Source: Nannocystis sp.
GTDB taxonomy: Bacteria; Myxococcota_A; Polyangia; Nannocystales; Nannocystaceae
Reading direction: 5' to 3'
NCBI GenBank assembly: GCA_016712315.1
Contig: JADJRG010000026.1
Coordinates: 1 to 64,000 of the forward strand
Length of the DNA stretch: 64,000 bases
Within the stretch, counting starts at the first letter, position 1. Every line of letters begins with the position of its first letter. Position numbers and translations under genes: made by a program. The notes under the pieces were generated by a model. That model worked only from the letters and a program-made list of their open reading frames with translations, made no database searches and had not been told where the DNA came from. This document shows positions 47,390-56,436 of this stretch, one piece after another.

Positions 47390-47593
47390 TCAGCCCACCC
47401 GCTGGCACTTCCACCAGGCAGCGGCCGACTGCGACCGGATCGGCGGGAAGGTCTCCCCCCGCGAGAGCGGGATGACGCGCTCCTCGGTCGTCGGCGCGGG
47501 CCGCCAGTTCGTCGTCTCGAGGTACCCATCAAAAACGAAGCTCCCCGTACCCGGGGACGTCTGACCAGTCTTAAATCGCTCACCAACTTGCAT
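47390..47593 (-). CDS. YjzC-like small protein
   Basis: 67 residues. VGERFKTGQTSPGTGSFVFD, then APTTEERVIPLSRGETFPPI and AAWWKCQRVG match the YjzC-like family of small basic proteins, whose role is unknown. Start ATG 47593. The frame is intact and codon use fits the host. It lies alone between the IS1380 remnant and a repeat-rich gap. Confidence 0.72.
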   Translation of the reverse strand: MQVGERFKTGQTSPGTGSFVFDGYLETTNWRPAPTTEERVIPLSRGETFPPIRSQSAAAWWKCQRVG

Positions 47594-47814
47594 TTCGCTC
47601 GTTCCTTTCTTCCTTGTTCAGCGTATTTCTCGTTCGTTCACCCACGCCAGACACCGGTGAGGCACGACGCCTCTGGGATCGTCTTCATCACCTGGCTCCT
47701 GGTGGGAAGATCTGTCGCCGCCCGTTGCGAATCGATCCTTCTCCGCGATATTTTTCTGCACGCGCAGGCCAGGGTGGAGGCCACGCTCGAAGGCGCGCGC
47801 TCGACCGTTAGGGG

Positions 47815-48036
47815 CGGTGAGTCGCGCCGCTCAATCCCCCCTGGCTGGCGCGCCGAGGCGTCGCCGGACCCGCGCGAGCGTGAGGGGCACCTGCGCGCCG
47901 CTCGCGGCCGCGGATCTCGCCCTGTCGCCGGTAGCGCTCGCGGTCCGGGGCGCCGACCCGGCCGCTGGGCACATAGACCTGCTTGCCGCCGCGGGCGCGC
48001 TTGTCGATGAAACCCTGCTCGACCAGCTCCGCGACA
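47815..48036 (-). pseudogene. RecQ helicase gene fragment with internal deletion
   Basis: The minus strand reads VAELVEQGFIDKRARGGKQV, then YVPSGRVGAPDRERYRRQGE, nearly identical to the intact gene around 55178-55310. It then jumps to sequence matching the last ~70 bases of that gene (around 55975-56046). About 660 bp between are missing. It is inverted relative to the intact gene and about 7 kb away, so it arose by duplication, inversion and deletion. Confidence 0.8.
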
Positions 48037-48160
48037 GGGAGTTGGGACAACTCCCTAAAAATTCAACCCTCTCGCCCCCCTAGAGGCCAGCGTCACAGGT
48101 TCTTGCCCCACGCCTGATCGCCTGCTCCACGCTCGGGGCCATCGCCGGAGCGCCATCGCG
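48037..48160. repeat. Palindrome-bearing repeat, copy 3
   Basis: GGGAGTTGGGACAACTCCC at 48037-48055 followed by a T/A-rich tetrad. The downstream part (GTCACAGGTTCT...CACGCCTGATC...CCGGAGCGCCA) matches 43103-43190, the extension of copy 1. It abuts the recQ fragment directly. Confidence 0.7.
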
Positions 48161-48639
48161 CTTCGGAGTTCGATGTCGAGCCCCTCGAGCGCCGGACCAA
48201 CGCGGCGTTCCCTCCCGGCCTCCGCAACGCCGCCCTGAGGCTCCGCCTGGCCCGAGAGCAGGGAGTCCGGCAGGACCCGTAGCGGAGCCCCGGCCTCGAC
48301 ACCCGCGCGGCCCTGACCTGCGCGGCCGCACACTGCTCGGCCGCTTCCGGAGGTGTTTGCCGGCGAACAGCGGCGGCCCTAAGCTAGCGCCTGCATCCGC
48401 CAACAGCCGCCTGTCCGCCTGGCGGAGCACCTGAGCCCGCACCCGCGCCCGCGCCCGCCGAACAGTCCATGGCCGCCCTCCGCGGCCCGTGGCCGCTTGC
48501 GATCGAGGCCGCCATCCTCCCCGCCGCCCTCGCCGCGACCAGCCCCCCGCCCCCCAACTACGCCAGCCGGGGAAGGGGTTAGTGAGGGGCTCGGATCTCC
48601 GCGCGACGTCGGCGGGTGGCGAGTGGTGTGAAGGCATCG

Positions 48640-51357
48640 TCATGGCTTCAGCGCGGCGAGCTCCTTGTCGACGCGCATCTTGGCGGCCTCGTGGTCCTTG
48701 ATGCCGGTGATCTGGCCGCGGGCGGACATCGCGTCGAGGAGGGCCTTGGCGGCCTCGAGGTGCTCGCGGCGAGACTCGGGGCGTTTCTCCTTACGGGCGA
48801 GGTCGAGATGGACGAGGTGGACTTCAACGAGATAGAAGGTGGTCCTTGAGTCGTCGCGAGTCGCCTTTGCGAGCGGTTCGAGGATGGTGAGGGCGCGCTC
48901 AAGGTGGCTGCGGGCTGCGGCGAAGTTGCCGGCCTGAACCTCGACATGGCCGAGCCTCTCGAGGGACACGGAGAGGTCGCGCTGCGCCAGCGGAGAGTCA
49001 GGGTCGCCCTGCGCCAAGCCCTCCGCTACCTTCAGTGAGTGGGCGAAGAGGTCGCGGGCGCTATCCAGGTTGCCGGCCTGCACCTCGACCTCGCCCAAGT
49101 TCTTCAGGGACACGGAGAGGTCGCGCTTCGCCAACGCGGAGTGAGGGTCGGATTTCGCTAGGTCCTTCCGTAGAAACAGAGAGCGGGCAAAGAGATCGTG
49201 GGCGATGGCCAGGCTGCCGTCCTGCACCTCGACCTCGCCGAGCTTGTTCAAGGACACGGCGAGGTCGCGCTGCGCCTTCGCGGAGTGAGGTTCGGCCTTC
49301 GCTAAGTCCTCCGCGATAGCGCGGTCGCGGCCGAAAAGGTCACGGGCGAGGGCCAGGTTGCCGGCTTGCAGCTCGACATCGCCGAGCTTGTTCAAGGCCA
49401 CGGAGAGGTCGCGCTGCGCCTGCGCGGAGTGAGGCTCGGCCTTCGCCAAGTCCTCCGTGATGGGAATGGTGCGGGCGAAGAGCTCGCGGGCGAGGAGCAG
49501 GTTGCCGCCCTTCACCTCGATATCGCCGAGCTTGATAAGGGACACGGTGAGGTCGCGCTGCGCCTGGGTGGAGTGAGGCTCGGCCTTGACCAAATCCTCC
49601 ACTTCTCTCAGTGAGCGGGCTAATAGGGCGCGGGCGAGGGTCAGGTCTCCGGCCCTCACCTCGACGTCGCTTAGCATCAGGAGGGACGCGGATAAGTCGC
49701 GATGCGCCTGGGCGTCGTCCGGGTACTCCGCCGCGAAGCGCTCGGCGAGGGCGAGTGCCTCGGTGTATTCCTCGCGGGCCTGGTCGAGCCGCTCGTGGGT
49801 CATCGACAGGTCGCCGCGCTTGATCTTCTGTTGGATCTCGAGGTGGACGACGTCGGGGTCGTCGCCGGCGTCGTTGCGAAGGGTGGTGAGGATGGTTTTG
49901 AGGCGCTCGTGGATCTCGCGCTGGACGTCGGCGGTGCCGGGGATGTCCTCGTACTTTGGGAGGGCCTCGAGAAGGAGCGCGCGGGTGATGTTCTTGGCGG
50001 TCTCGAGGAGTTCGTTGGCGCGGTCGCGTTCGGCGCGGACGGAGGCCTCGGCGGCGAGGGCGGCCTCGCGTTGGAGCCAGGTGGCGACGCCGAGGGCGGC
50101 GGTGAGGAGGCCGAAGAGGGTGACGACAGCGACGACGCGGCGGGCGCGGCGGGTCTCGGCGCGGGCGCGGGCGAGGGCCTCGGCGGCGGCGCGCTGCTCG
50201 GCCTCTCGGGCGCGCTCGCGGGCCTCGGCTTCGGCGCGGGCGAGGCGCTCTTGTTTGCGGTCGTAGACCTTCCTGGCGAGCCAGTCGTGGCCGATCTCGA
50301 AGTAGCGGGTGCCGCGGTGCTGCTCGGCGCGGAGAATGGCGGCGCGCTCGAGGTCGGTGAGAATCGTGTCGAGGTCGGTCGGCGTGGCAAGGCCGCTCGC
50401 GCGGGCGGCCTCCTCGGTGAGCAGGGTGCGGGTGCCGTCGGCGGCGATGATGTGGTCCTCGAGCAATTGCTCGGCGGGGCCGCGCAGCGGGCCCAGGGCC
50501 GCGAGGGCGCCCTCGAGGTAGTTTTGTAAGATGGGCTCGGCGCGGGAGTCGGTGTCGTCGTGCGTCTCCGCGGTGGCTCGCTGGGCGAAGAGGGCGCGGC
50601 AGACGATCTGGGCGAAGGCGGTCTGGACCTCGGCGTCGTCGCGCTCGCTCTGGCCGGGCACGCGGACTTGCAGCATCAGGGAGCGCGTGGAATCGGGGGA
50701 CCAGGTCTGCGGCGGGGCGCCCCCGGCGGCGGCCGCGATCACGGCGCCGGTGATCTCGCCGAGGGTCATCGGGCCGAGGCGAAAGCCGTGCTCGAGCAGG
50801 CGATGGCGGCCGCGGGCGCGGTCGCGGAAGCGGCCGAGGTAGTCCTCGCGCATGGCGAGCACGAGGTGGAGGCCGCGTAGTGGTTGGCCAGCGAAGCGGT
50901 CGAGCCAGTCGAGGAAGTGCGAGACCTCGGCGGCGTCGCGCTGGGTGAAGAGGAGCTGCTCGATCTGATCGAGCACGATCAGGATCGGGCGGTCGGAGCG
51001 GTAGAAGGCCTGCTCGACGATCCACTCGACGGAGGCGAACACGCCGAGGGGCTCGGTCGGCGGGGCGAGCTTCAGGTCGCGCAGGAGGGCCTCGAGCAGC
51101 CAGGCGACCGGAGCCTCGCCGGCGGGCCAGCCGTCGACGCTGGCGAGGCGGAAGTCGTGGTCGTCGGCGAGGGTGGGCAGGACGGCGGCCTGCATGACGG
51201 AGGACTTGCCGGCGCCCGAGGGCCCGAAGAGGGCGACGGAGCGGTGGGCGAGGATCATGCTGGTGAGCTCGCGGGCGACGGCGTCGCGGCCGTGGAAGCG
51301 GGCGCGGTCGCTGGCGCGGTAGGGCTGCGGGCCCGGGAAGGGGTTGGTGAGGGTCAC
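48640..51357 (-). CDS. nSTAND ATPase with membrane helix and TPR repeats
   Basis: 905 residues. It opens with the typical nSTAND1 sequence NPFPGPQPYRASDRARFHGR. Walker A GPSGAGKSS is at 45-53 and Walker B ILIVLDQIEQLL at about 125-136, followed by a winged-helix tail (RYFEIGHDWLARKVYDR). A basic coiled segment leads to one transmembrane helix (407-428, VVAVVTLFGLLTAALGVATW). From about 480 come tandem ~48-residue TPR-like repeats with the signature KAEPHSAQAQRDLSVALNKL. The sensor repeats would lie across the membrane from the ATPase. It is coupled by a 4-base overlap to the CHAT-SIR2 gene, so likely its regulator or activating partner. Confidence 0.9.
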   Translation of the reverse strand: MTLTNPFPGPQPYRASDRARFHGRDAVARELTSMILAHRSVALFGPSGAGKSSVMQAAVLPTLADDHDFRLASVDGWPAGEAPVAWLLEALLRDLKLAPPTEPLGVFASVEWIVEQAFYRSDRPILIVLDQIEQLLFTQRDAAEVSHFLDWLDRFAGQPLRGLHLVLAMREDYLGRFRDRARGRHRLLEHGFRLGPMTLGEITGAVIAAAAGGAPPQTWSPDSTRSLMLQVRVPGQSERDDAEVQTAFAQIVCRALFAQRATAETHDDTDSRAEPILQNYLEGALAALGPLRGPAEQLLEDHIIAADGTRTLLTEEAARASGLATPTDLDTILTDLERAAILRAEQHRGTRYFEIGHDWLARKVYDRKQERLARAEAEARERAREAEQRAAAEALARARAETRRARRVVAVVTLFGLLTAALGVATWLQREAALAAEASVRAERDRANELLETAKNITRALLLEALPKYEDIPGTADVQREIHERLKTILTTLRNDAGDDPDVVHLEIQQKIKRGDLSMTHERLDQAREEYTEALALAERFAAEYPDDAQAHRDLSASLLMLSDVEVRAGDLTLARALLARSLREVEDLVKAEPHSTQAQRDLTVSLIKLGDIEVKGGNLLLARELFARTIPITEDLAKAEPHSAQAQRDLSVALNKLGDVELQAGNLALARDLFGRDRAIAEDLAKAEPHSAKAQRDLAVSLNKLGEVEVQDGSLAIAHDLFARSLFLRKDLAKSDPHSALAKRDLSVSLKNLGEVEVQAGNLDSARDLFAHSLKVAEGLAQGDPDSPLAQRDLSVSLERLGHVEVQAGNFAAARSHLERALTILEPLAKATRDDSRTTFYLVEVHLVHLDLARKEKRPESRREHLEAAKALLDAMSARGQITGIKDHEAAKMRVDKELAALKP

Positions 51358-53354
51358 GGCTGCTCATCCTCCAGCGCGCGCACGAGCGCGGCCGCCGGCT
51401 CCTGGACGACGGCGACGGGGCTGCCGCCCGGGAGGCCCCCGCCGCGCTTCTCCCACAGCTCGCGCTCGCGCTGACCCTCGGCGAGCACGGCGACGCTGCC
51501 GGTCGGCGGCGGGCGCTGGTCGTAGAGCCACCGGAGCAGCATGCGGTGGCGCCAGTCGAGCGCGGAGAGGCCGACGCAGAGGGCCGGCCGCGTGCGCAGC
51601 CAGCCCATGATCTGGTTGTCCCACTCGGGCGGGATGATGTAGCGGAGCTCGGCGTGGCCCTCGATGTAGTCGTCCTCGGTGAGCCGCGGGCTGACCAGCA
51701 CCGGCTGCGTCTCCGGCGAGTTGCCGCCGTAGACGCGGAGGATCACGAAGGTGTCCTCGAGGCGCAGGGGCGGCAGGTGCTCGAGCTCCTCCCAGTCGTG
51801 CTCACCTGGCCTTCGGACCATGATCATCCGGCGCTCGTCGTGGCCGGGGAGACCGGGCTGGATCGCGTAGAGGAGCGCATGGGGGTGGCGGCGGGCCAAT
51901 GCGTGCTCGAGGAGCGGCAGCCACGAGAGGGTCGCGTGGACGCCGGGGCGGAGCCGAAGGGCGAGCGCGTCGATCAGCGTCGGCGCATCCTCGTCCGCGC
52001 GGACGGTCTGGACGATCCGCTGGAATAGGCGGTCGAGCCGGAGGCGCCCGGCCTGGAGCGCATGGCGCTGCGCGAGCGAGAAGAGCGGCGTGGTGGCCTC
52101 GGCCTCCTCGCGGGTCTGGAGCGCCTGCAGGAGGCCCTCGCGGAGCCGGGCTCGCACCTCGGTGGCGGTCTCGTCGTCCCACGGCTCGCCGAGGACCAGC
52201 GCGTAGGGGCCGTCCAGGAGCGCCTTCAGAGGGACCGGCAGCTCGCCCGTGGACGCGGCGGGCGCGGGCGGAGGCGGGCGCACGCGGCGGCCCTCTAGGT
52301 CGAAGAGCCGCGAATCGGGGCCGCGGAGGTAGAGCACCGGCGAGAAGCCGTCGGCGCTGCTCGCCAGCAGCGTGCGCCGAGACGCCTGCACGCTCGCGCC
52401 GATGTCGCCGCTGCCGGTGCGGGCGCCGATCAGGTGGGTGTAGAAGTCGAGGGCGGCGGCGCGGGCGACCTCGGCACGCACCGGCCAGAGGTGGGCGACC
52501 ACGGCGTCGACGCCCGAGCGCACGAGCAGCTCGGCGGCGCTGGCGAAGACCCCCGGCCGCGCGCCGGAGCAGGCTTGGAGGTAGACGATCCGCATGGTGT
52601 TGAAATTGGCGCGCAGCTCCTCGGCGAAGACCTCGATCGGGAGCAGCGACTTCTCGCCGTCGGAGTCGTCGGCGAGGCGGATCACGGGGTTGCGCTGGTC
52701 GTCGAAGCCGCCGTGGCCGAGGAAGTGGAGGACGTGCGGGCTCGGGCCCGAGCGCAGGCGCTCGAAGAGGATCGGGTTGCGGGCGGCGTCGCCTTCGATC
52801 GCCGGCAGGAGTTCGATCGCCCCCGAGTCGATGTGCTCGCGCAGCGCCCCCGCCAGGCCGTCGAGCACCGCGCGATCGGGGATCGCCAGCACCGGTAGGA
52901 CGAGCAGGGCGCGCCGGAGCTCCCGCGGCTGCCACGGCTTGACCGTGTGGACGCCGCGCGCGACCAGGACGTCGGCTGCGCCGGCGAGGAAGCCGTGGCT
53001 CGATTCGGGGCGGCAGAGCGCCTCCCACGGGACTGCCTGGAGGTTCGGGTCCTCGATCATCCAGCGCAGGAGGAGGCGCTCACCCGGGCCCGTCGACGAG
53101 AGCGTGACGAGCAGGTCGCGTAGCTCTCCGGCGAAGACCGCCTCGTATAGTGCCCTGGCCTGTTCGAGCGAGTCGCTGCCGAGCGGCTGGGCCCGCGCGA
53201 GCGCGTTGCCGACGAGCACCCGGAAGGCCAGGAGCTTCTGGGCAGTAAAGCCGCCGCCGAGCTCGCGCTCGCGGGCCCGCTCGCCTCGCGAGCCCCGGCC
53301 GGCGACCCGGACGATGTCGCCGTCAGTGCGCACCTCGACTTCTAGCCACCTCAT
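51354..53354 (-). CDS. CHAT protease with C-terminal SIR2-like domain
   Basis: 666 residues from ATG 53354, with GGCGGAG just upstream. The CHAT domain has VPWEALCRP, the catalytic histidine in HFLGHGGFDD (~214) and the cysteine in YLQACSGAR (~262). The second half (from ~430) resembles SIR2-like/NADase domains found in defence proteins: LTEDDYIEGHAELRYIIPPE and LCVGLSALDWRHRMLLRWLY match the ITxxDY and GYSxRDxxxR blocks. The classical N-terminal NAD-binding glycine motif is weak, so this domain may be a variant. It is the first gene of a two-gene operon with the nSTAND ATPase, probably an effector that can cut proteins and possibly deplete NAD. Confidence 0.85.
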   Translation of the reverse strand: MRWLEVEVRTDGDIVRVAGRGSRGERARERELGGGFTAQKLLAFRVLVGNALARAQPLGSDSLEQARALYEAVFAGELRDLLVTLSSTGPGERLLLRWMIEDPNLQAVPWEALCRPESSHGFLAGAADVLVARGVHTVKPWQPRELRRALLVLPVLAIPDRAVLDGLAGALREHIDSGAIELLPAIEGDAARNPILFERLRSGPSPHVLHFLGHGGFDDQRNPVIRLADDSDGEKSLLPIEVFAEELRANFNTMRIVYLQACSGARPGVFASAAELLVRSGVDAVVAHLWPVRAEVARAAALDFYTHLIGARTGSGDIGASVQASRRTLLASSADGFSPVLYLRGPDSRLFDLEGRRVRPPPPAPAASTGELPVPLKALLDGPYALVLGEPWDDETATEVRARLREGLLQALQTREEAEATTPLFSLAQRHALQAGRLRLDRLFQRIVQTVRADEDAPTLIDALALRLRPGVHATLSWLPLLEHALARRHPHALLYAIQPGLPGHDERRMIMVRRPGEHDWEELEHLPPLRLEDTFVILRVYGGNSPETQPVLVSPRLTEDDYIEGHAELRYIIPPEWDNQIMGWLRTRPALCVGLSALDWRHRMLLRWLYDQRPPPTGSVAVLAEGQRERELWEKRGGGLPGGSPVAVVQEPAAALVRALEDEQP

Positions 53355-53937
53355 CTCCGCCCCCTCGCTCGCGGGGCCACGGGCCCGCGATTCAATCGAT
53401 TCCAACAGAGAATGCGAGCCGCGCACTTAGATCCCTAGCCGCATGACCCCAGAGCCATAGTAGCACCCTCGCTCTATGATCTGGGGGCGGGCGCGAGCGG
53501 GCGACGCTCAGCGTGACTTGGCCCTCTGTCACGACTCCAACGAGCGGATCCGCCGGCAGATGGCGCAGCGGATCCTGGAGCGCACCTGGGACCGCGCGAG
53601 CGCAGCCCCAGCCCTCCAGACCCGCCTCGTGACCTACCTGACCCTCGAGAGGCGGAGCACCGAGCGGCCCGAAACTTAGGGTTGAGTTGGCGCTGTAGAG
53701 GCGGCCGCCGAGAGGTCGAGCAGTGGAGTGGCCGGAGTGGAAGCGGCGGCCGATGCGGTGTTCATCACGCCACTGACGGAGCGGGCGCCCGAGTCGAGGG
53801 AGGGGCGGGTAGCTGGGCGCGGTGCCCACGATGACGCGGTAAGGCGCTGAGTCGACGCCGCGCTGGCGGCCTCGTCCGCGCTCGGGGCCATCGCTGCACA
53901 TCCCGGCTTCCGCGTGCTCGTCGAAGAGCGCGGGTCG
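53355..53937. other. Divergent gap between CHAT-SIR2 and RecQ genes
   Basis: No convincing gene. A short frame at 53476-53679 is protein-like in part (NERIRRQMAQRILERTW) but has no start context. The promoters of both divergent genes must lie here. A 20-bp piece (CGCTCGGGGCCATCGC) recurs near 48136, another trace of the shuffled recQ copy. Confidence 0.4.
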
Positions 53938-56046
53938 ATGCGCGAGTCCGCACGCATGTTACGCTCGCGCATCGACCCCGCGACCGCCGACCTCGACCTC
54001 CTCCTCCGTGAGCGCTTCGGCTTCCCGGCGTTCCGCCCGGGCCAGCGCGCCTGCATCGAGGCCCTGCTCGCTGGCGGCAACCTCCTCTCGATCCAGCCGA
54101 CTGGCCACGGCAAGAGCCTCCTCTACCAGCTCCCTGCCGCCCTGCTCGACGACATGACGATCGTCGTGTCGCCGCTCCTCGCCTTGGTCCGCGACCAGCT
54201 CGGCCAGCTCAACCATCGCTTCGGCCTGCCCGCCGCCAGCATCAACAGCGACCAGTCCGACGACGAGAATGAGTCGTCGCGCCGGGACGCCGCGACCGGC
54301 CGGGTCCGCCTCCTCTTCGTCTCGCCCGAGCACCTCGACCACCTCGAGCGCTTCGAGGCGATCGCCCGGCTGCCGGTCGCGCTCCTCGTGGTCGACGAGG
54401 CCCACTGCATCTCTACCTGGGGCCACGACTTCCGCCCCGCCTACCGGCAGATCCTCCGCCTCGTCGCTGCTCTCCGCGAGCGCCAGCCCGCGCTGCGGGT
54501 GCTGGCCCTCACCGCCACCGCCGACGCGCGGGTCGAGGACGACATCCGCCGCCAGCTCGAGGGCCCGGGCGCGCCGCCCCTGACCGTCCATCGCAGCAGC
54601 ATGGATCGGCCGAACCTCTCGCTCGCGGTGGTGCCGCTCGCCGGCATGGCCCAGAAGCTCGCCTACCTCGCCCAACTCGTGCCCCGCCTGCCTCGCCCGG
54701 GGCTCCTCTACTGCGCCACCCGCGAGCGCACGACCCTCGTCGCCGAGTACCTCCGAGCCCACGGCGTCGACGCGGCCGCCTACCACGCCGGCCTCGAGCC
54801 TGAGGACAAGCGCGCCCTCCAGGACGACTTCCTCCGCGGCCGATTCGCCGCGATCGCGGCGACCAACGCCCTCGGCATGGGCATCGACAAGAGCGATCTC
54901 CGCTACGTGCTCCACGTCGACATGCCGGGTTCGATCACCGCCTACTACCAGGAGGTCGGGCGAGCCGGGCGCGACGGTCAGCCCGCCCGCGGGATCCTCC
55001 TCTTCGACCCCGACGATCGCCGGATCCACGAGCACTTCGCCGACGCCGCGCAGCCCGAGCTCCGCGACTTCACGGCCGTCCTCGCCGCCGTCGCCGACGC
55101 CGACCCGCCCGGCCTCACCGCGATCAAGGTGCGCACCGGCCTCCACCCGACCCGGGTCACCGTGGTCGTCGCCGAGCTGGTCGAGCAGGGTTTCATCGAC
55201 AAGCGCGCCCGCGGCGGCAAGCAGGTCTATGTGCCCAGCGGACGGGTCGGCGCCCCGGACCTCGAGCGCTACCGGCGACAGGGCGAGATCCGCGGCCGCG
55301 AGCTCGGGGCGATGCTCCGCTTCGGGCGCCTCGAGGGCGGCTGCCTGATGGCGACCCTGCGCGGCGCCCTCGGCGACGACGCGGCCGCGCCCTGCGGCCG
55401 CTGCTCCGTGTGCCGCGGCCAGCGCTCGTCGGTCGAGCTCGGCGATCAGGTCGCGGCAGCCGCCGCGTGGCTGGAGGAGCGGCCCTCCCCGATCCCGAGC
55501 AGCGCCCGACCGCCGATGTCGGAGGGCCTCGCCGCGCTCGACGGCGAGCTCGGCGGCCCGCTCTTCGGCTGGCTCATGAAGCACCGCGAGGACGCGAGCG
55601 AGGCCGGCCGCCTCCCCGCCGCCCTCGCCGCGCTGATCGTCCGCCACGCGCGCGCGCTCGCCGAACACCACACAATCGCCGCGGTGATCGCCGTCCCCTC
55701 GCAGCGCTGGGCCCAGCGGGCGGCCGTCACCGAATTCGTCGCCAACGCGCTCGGCGTGCCCGCCCTCCCCGACGCCCTCTTCTGGCGCGACCCGCCGGAC
55801 GCAGCCCAGGCCTCATTCTCCAACAACGACCAGCGCCGGCAGAACGTCGACGGCCGCCTCGGGGTCGCCAGCGCGTCGCTACCGGCCGGCGACCTGCTGA
55901 TCCTCGACGACCTCATCGGCTCCGGCGCGACCCTCCGCGAGGCCGGCCGAGCGCTGCGCAAGGACGCGCGGCGCAGCGGCGCGCTGGTGCCCCTCGCGCT
56001 CGCGCGGGTCCGGCGACGCCTCGGCGCGCCAGCCAGCGGGGATTGA
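53938..56046 (+). CDS. recQ: RecQ-family helicase fused to phosphoribosyltransferase-like domain
   Basis: About 702 residues from ATG 53938 (other in-frame starts at 53914 and 53956). RecQ core: FRPGQRACIEALLAGGNLLS, TGHGKS (motif I), VVDEAHCISTWGHDFRPAYR (motif II, DEAH), LTATAD (motif III), GLLYCATRERT, NALGMGIDKSDLRYVLH, QEVGRAGRDGQPARG (motif VI). Zinc-binding cysteines are in GGCLMA and CGRCSVCRG, with the winged helix VVAELVEQGFIDKRARGGKQ before them. The C-terminal ~150 residues are a ComF-like phosphoribosyltransferase (LLILDDLIGSGATLREAGRA). RecQ-PRTase fusions are known but their purpose is unclear. It lies just before a DISARM operon. Confidence 0.92.
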   Translation: MRESARMLRSRIDPATADLDLLLRERFGFPAFRPGQRACIEALLAGGNLLSIQPTGHGKSLLYQLPAALLDDMTIVVSPLLALVRDQLGQLNHRFGLPAASINSDQSDDENESSRRDAATGRVRLLFVSPEHLDHLERFEAIARLPVALLVVDEAHCISTWGHDFRPAYRQILRLVAALRERQPALRVLALTATADARVEDDIRRQLEGPGAPPLTVHRSSMDRPNLSLAVVPLAGMAQKLAYLAQLVPRLPRPGLLYCATRERTTLVAEYLRAHGVDAAAYHAGLEPEDKRALQDDFLRGRFAAIAATNALGMGIDKSDLRYVLHVDMPGSITAYYQEVGRAGRDGQPARGILLFDPDDRRIHEHFADAAQPELRDFTAVLAAVADADPPGLTAIKVRTGLHPTRVTVVVAELVEQGFIDKRARGGKQVYVPSGRVGAPDLERYRRQGEIRGRELGAMLRFGRLEGGCLMATLRGALGDDAAAPCGRCSVCRGQRSSVELGDQVAAAAAWLEERPSPIPSSARPPMSEGLAALDGELGGPLFGWLMKHREDASEAGRLPAALAALIVRHARALAEHHTIAAVIAVPSQRWAQRAAVTEFVANALGVPALPDALFWRDPPDAAQASFSNNDQRRQNVDGRLGVASASLPAGDLLILDDLIGSGATLREAGRALRKDARRSGALVPLALARVRRRLGAPASGD

Positions 56047-56400
56047 GCGGCGCGCGGCCGACCGTCCGAGTTCGTTACAGATCTCCTTGGAGGGGGAGCA
56101 CTGAACGATCGAGGCGAGCACCGAGGCGCGTCGCAGTTATCGCCGCAGTTGGTCGACACGTGGGGGCAGATCCTCAGACCGCAGTCCCCGTAGCAGCTAC
56201 ATGCCTCGGGCTCGCCTGTTCCATCGGTCATCTGCTCGCCATGCGTCGTGCTCTCACCGCCCGTCGCGCTCGCTCCGCTTGTCGTGGTCTCCCCGTCGGT
56301 GAGGCAGGTTGCGGCCGATCCTTGCTTGTCGTCGCCGCAACAGAGCGACACGCCGCTCCCGACGAGAGCGGCCTGGCGGACCCTGTGGAGGGCTCGTGAA
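56047..56400 (-). CDS. Possible short Ser/Thr-rich, Cys-rich lipoprotein (fragment)
   Basis: The minus strand reads LVGSGVSLCCGDDKQGS, TDGETTTSGASATGGESTTH, then ACSCYGDCGLRICPHVSTNC. Low-complexity Ser/Thr stretches after a cysteine plus paired cysteines are typical of small Nannocystis-type lipoproteins. The signal peptide is incomplete, there is no good start, and the frame seems to shift near 56130 before running into the RecQ 3' end. Probably a remnant. Confidence 0.35.
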
Positions 56401-56436
56401 GATGAGTGGTATGCTCGCCGCCTCGCCGGCTCCGCC

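Larger units (their letters stand above)
47594..48639. other. Repeat-rich gap with a recQ fragment
   Basis: No intact gene. It holds a rearranged piece of the RecQ helicase gene (47815-48036), a palindrome repeat copy (48037-48160) and G+C-rich sequence up to the nSTAND gene stop with no convincing frame. Confidence 0.5.

Noticed and set aside
49340..51367. 675-codon second minus-strand frame overlapping the nSTAND gene
   Set aside because: Arg/Pro-rich out-of-frame shadow with no domain content. The adjacent frame holds Walker motifs, TM helix and TPR repeats.
53959..55671. 570-codon minus-strand open frame opposite recQ
   Set aside because: Antisense shadow of a G+C-rich gene. The plus strand carries all RecQ motifs.
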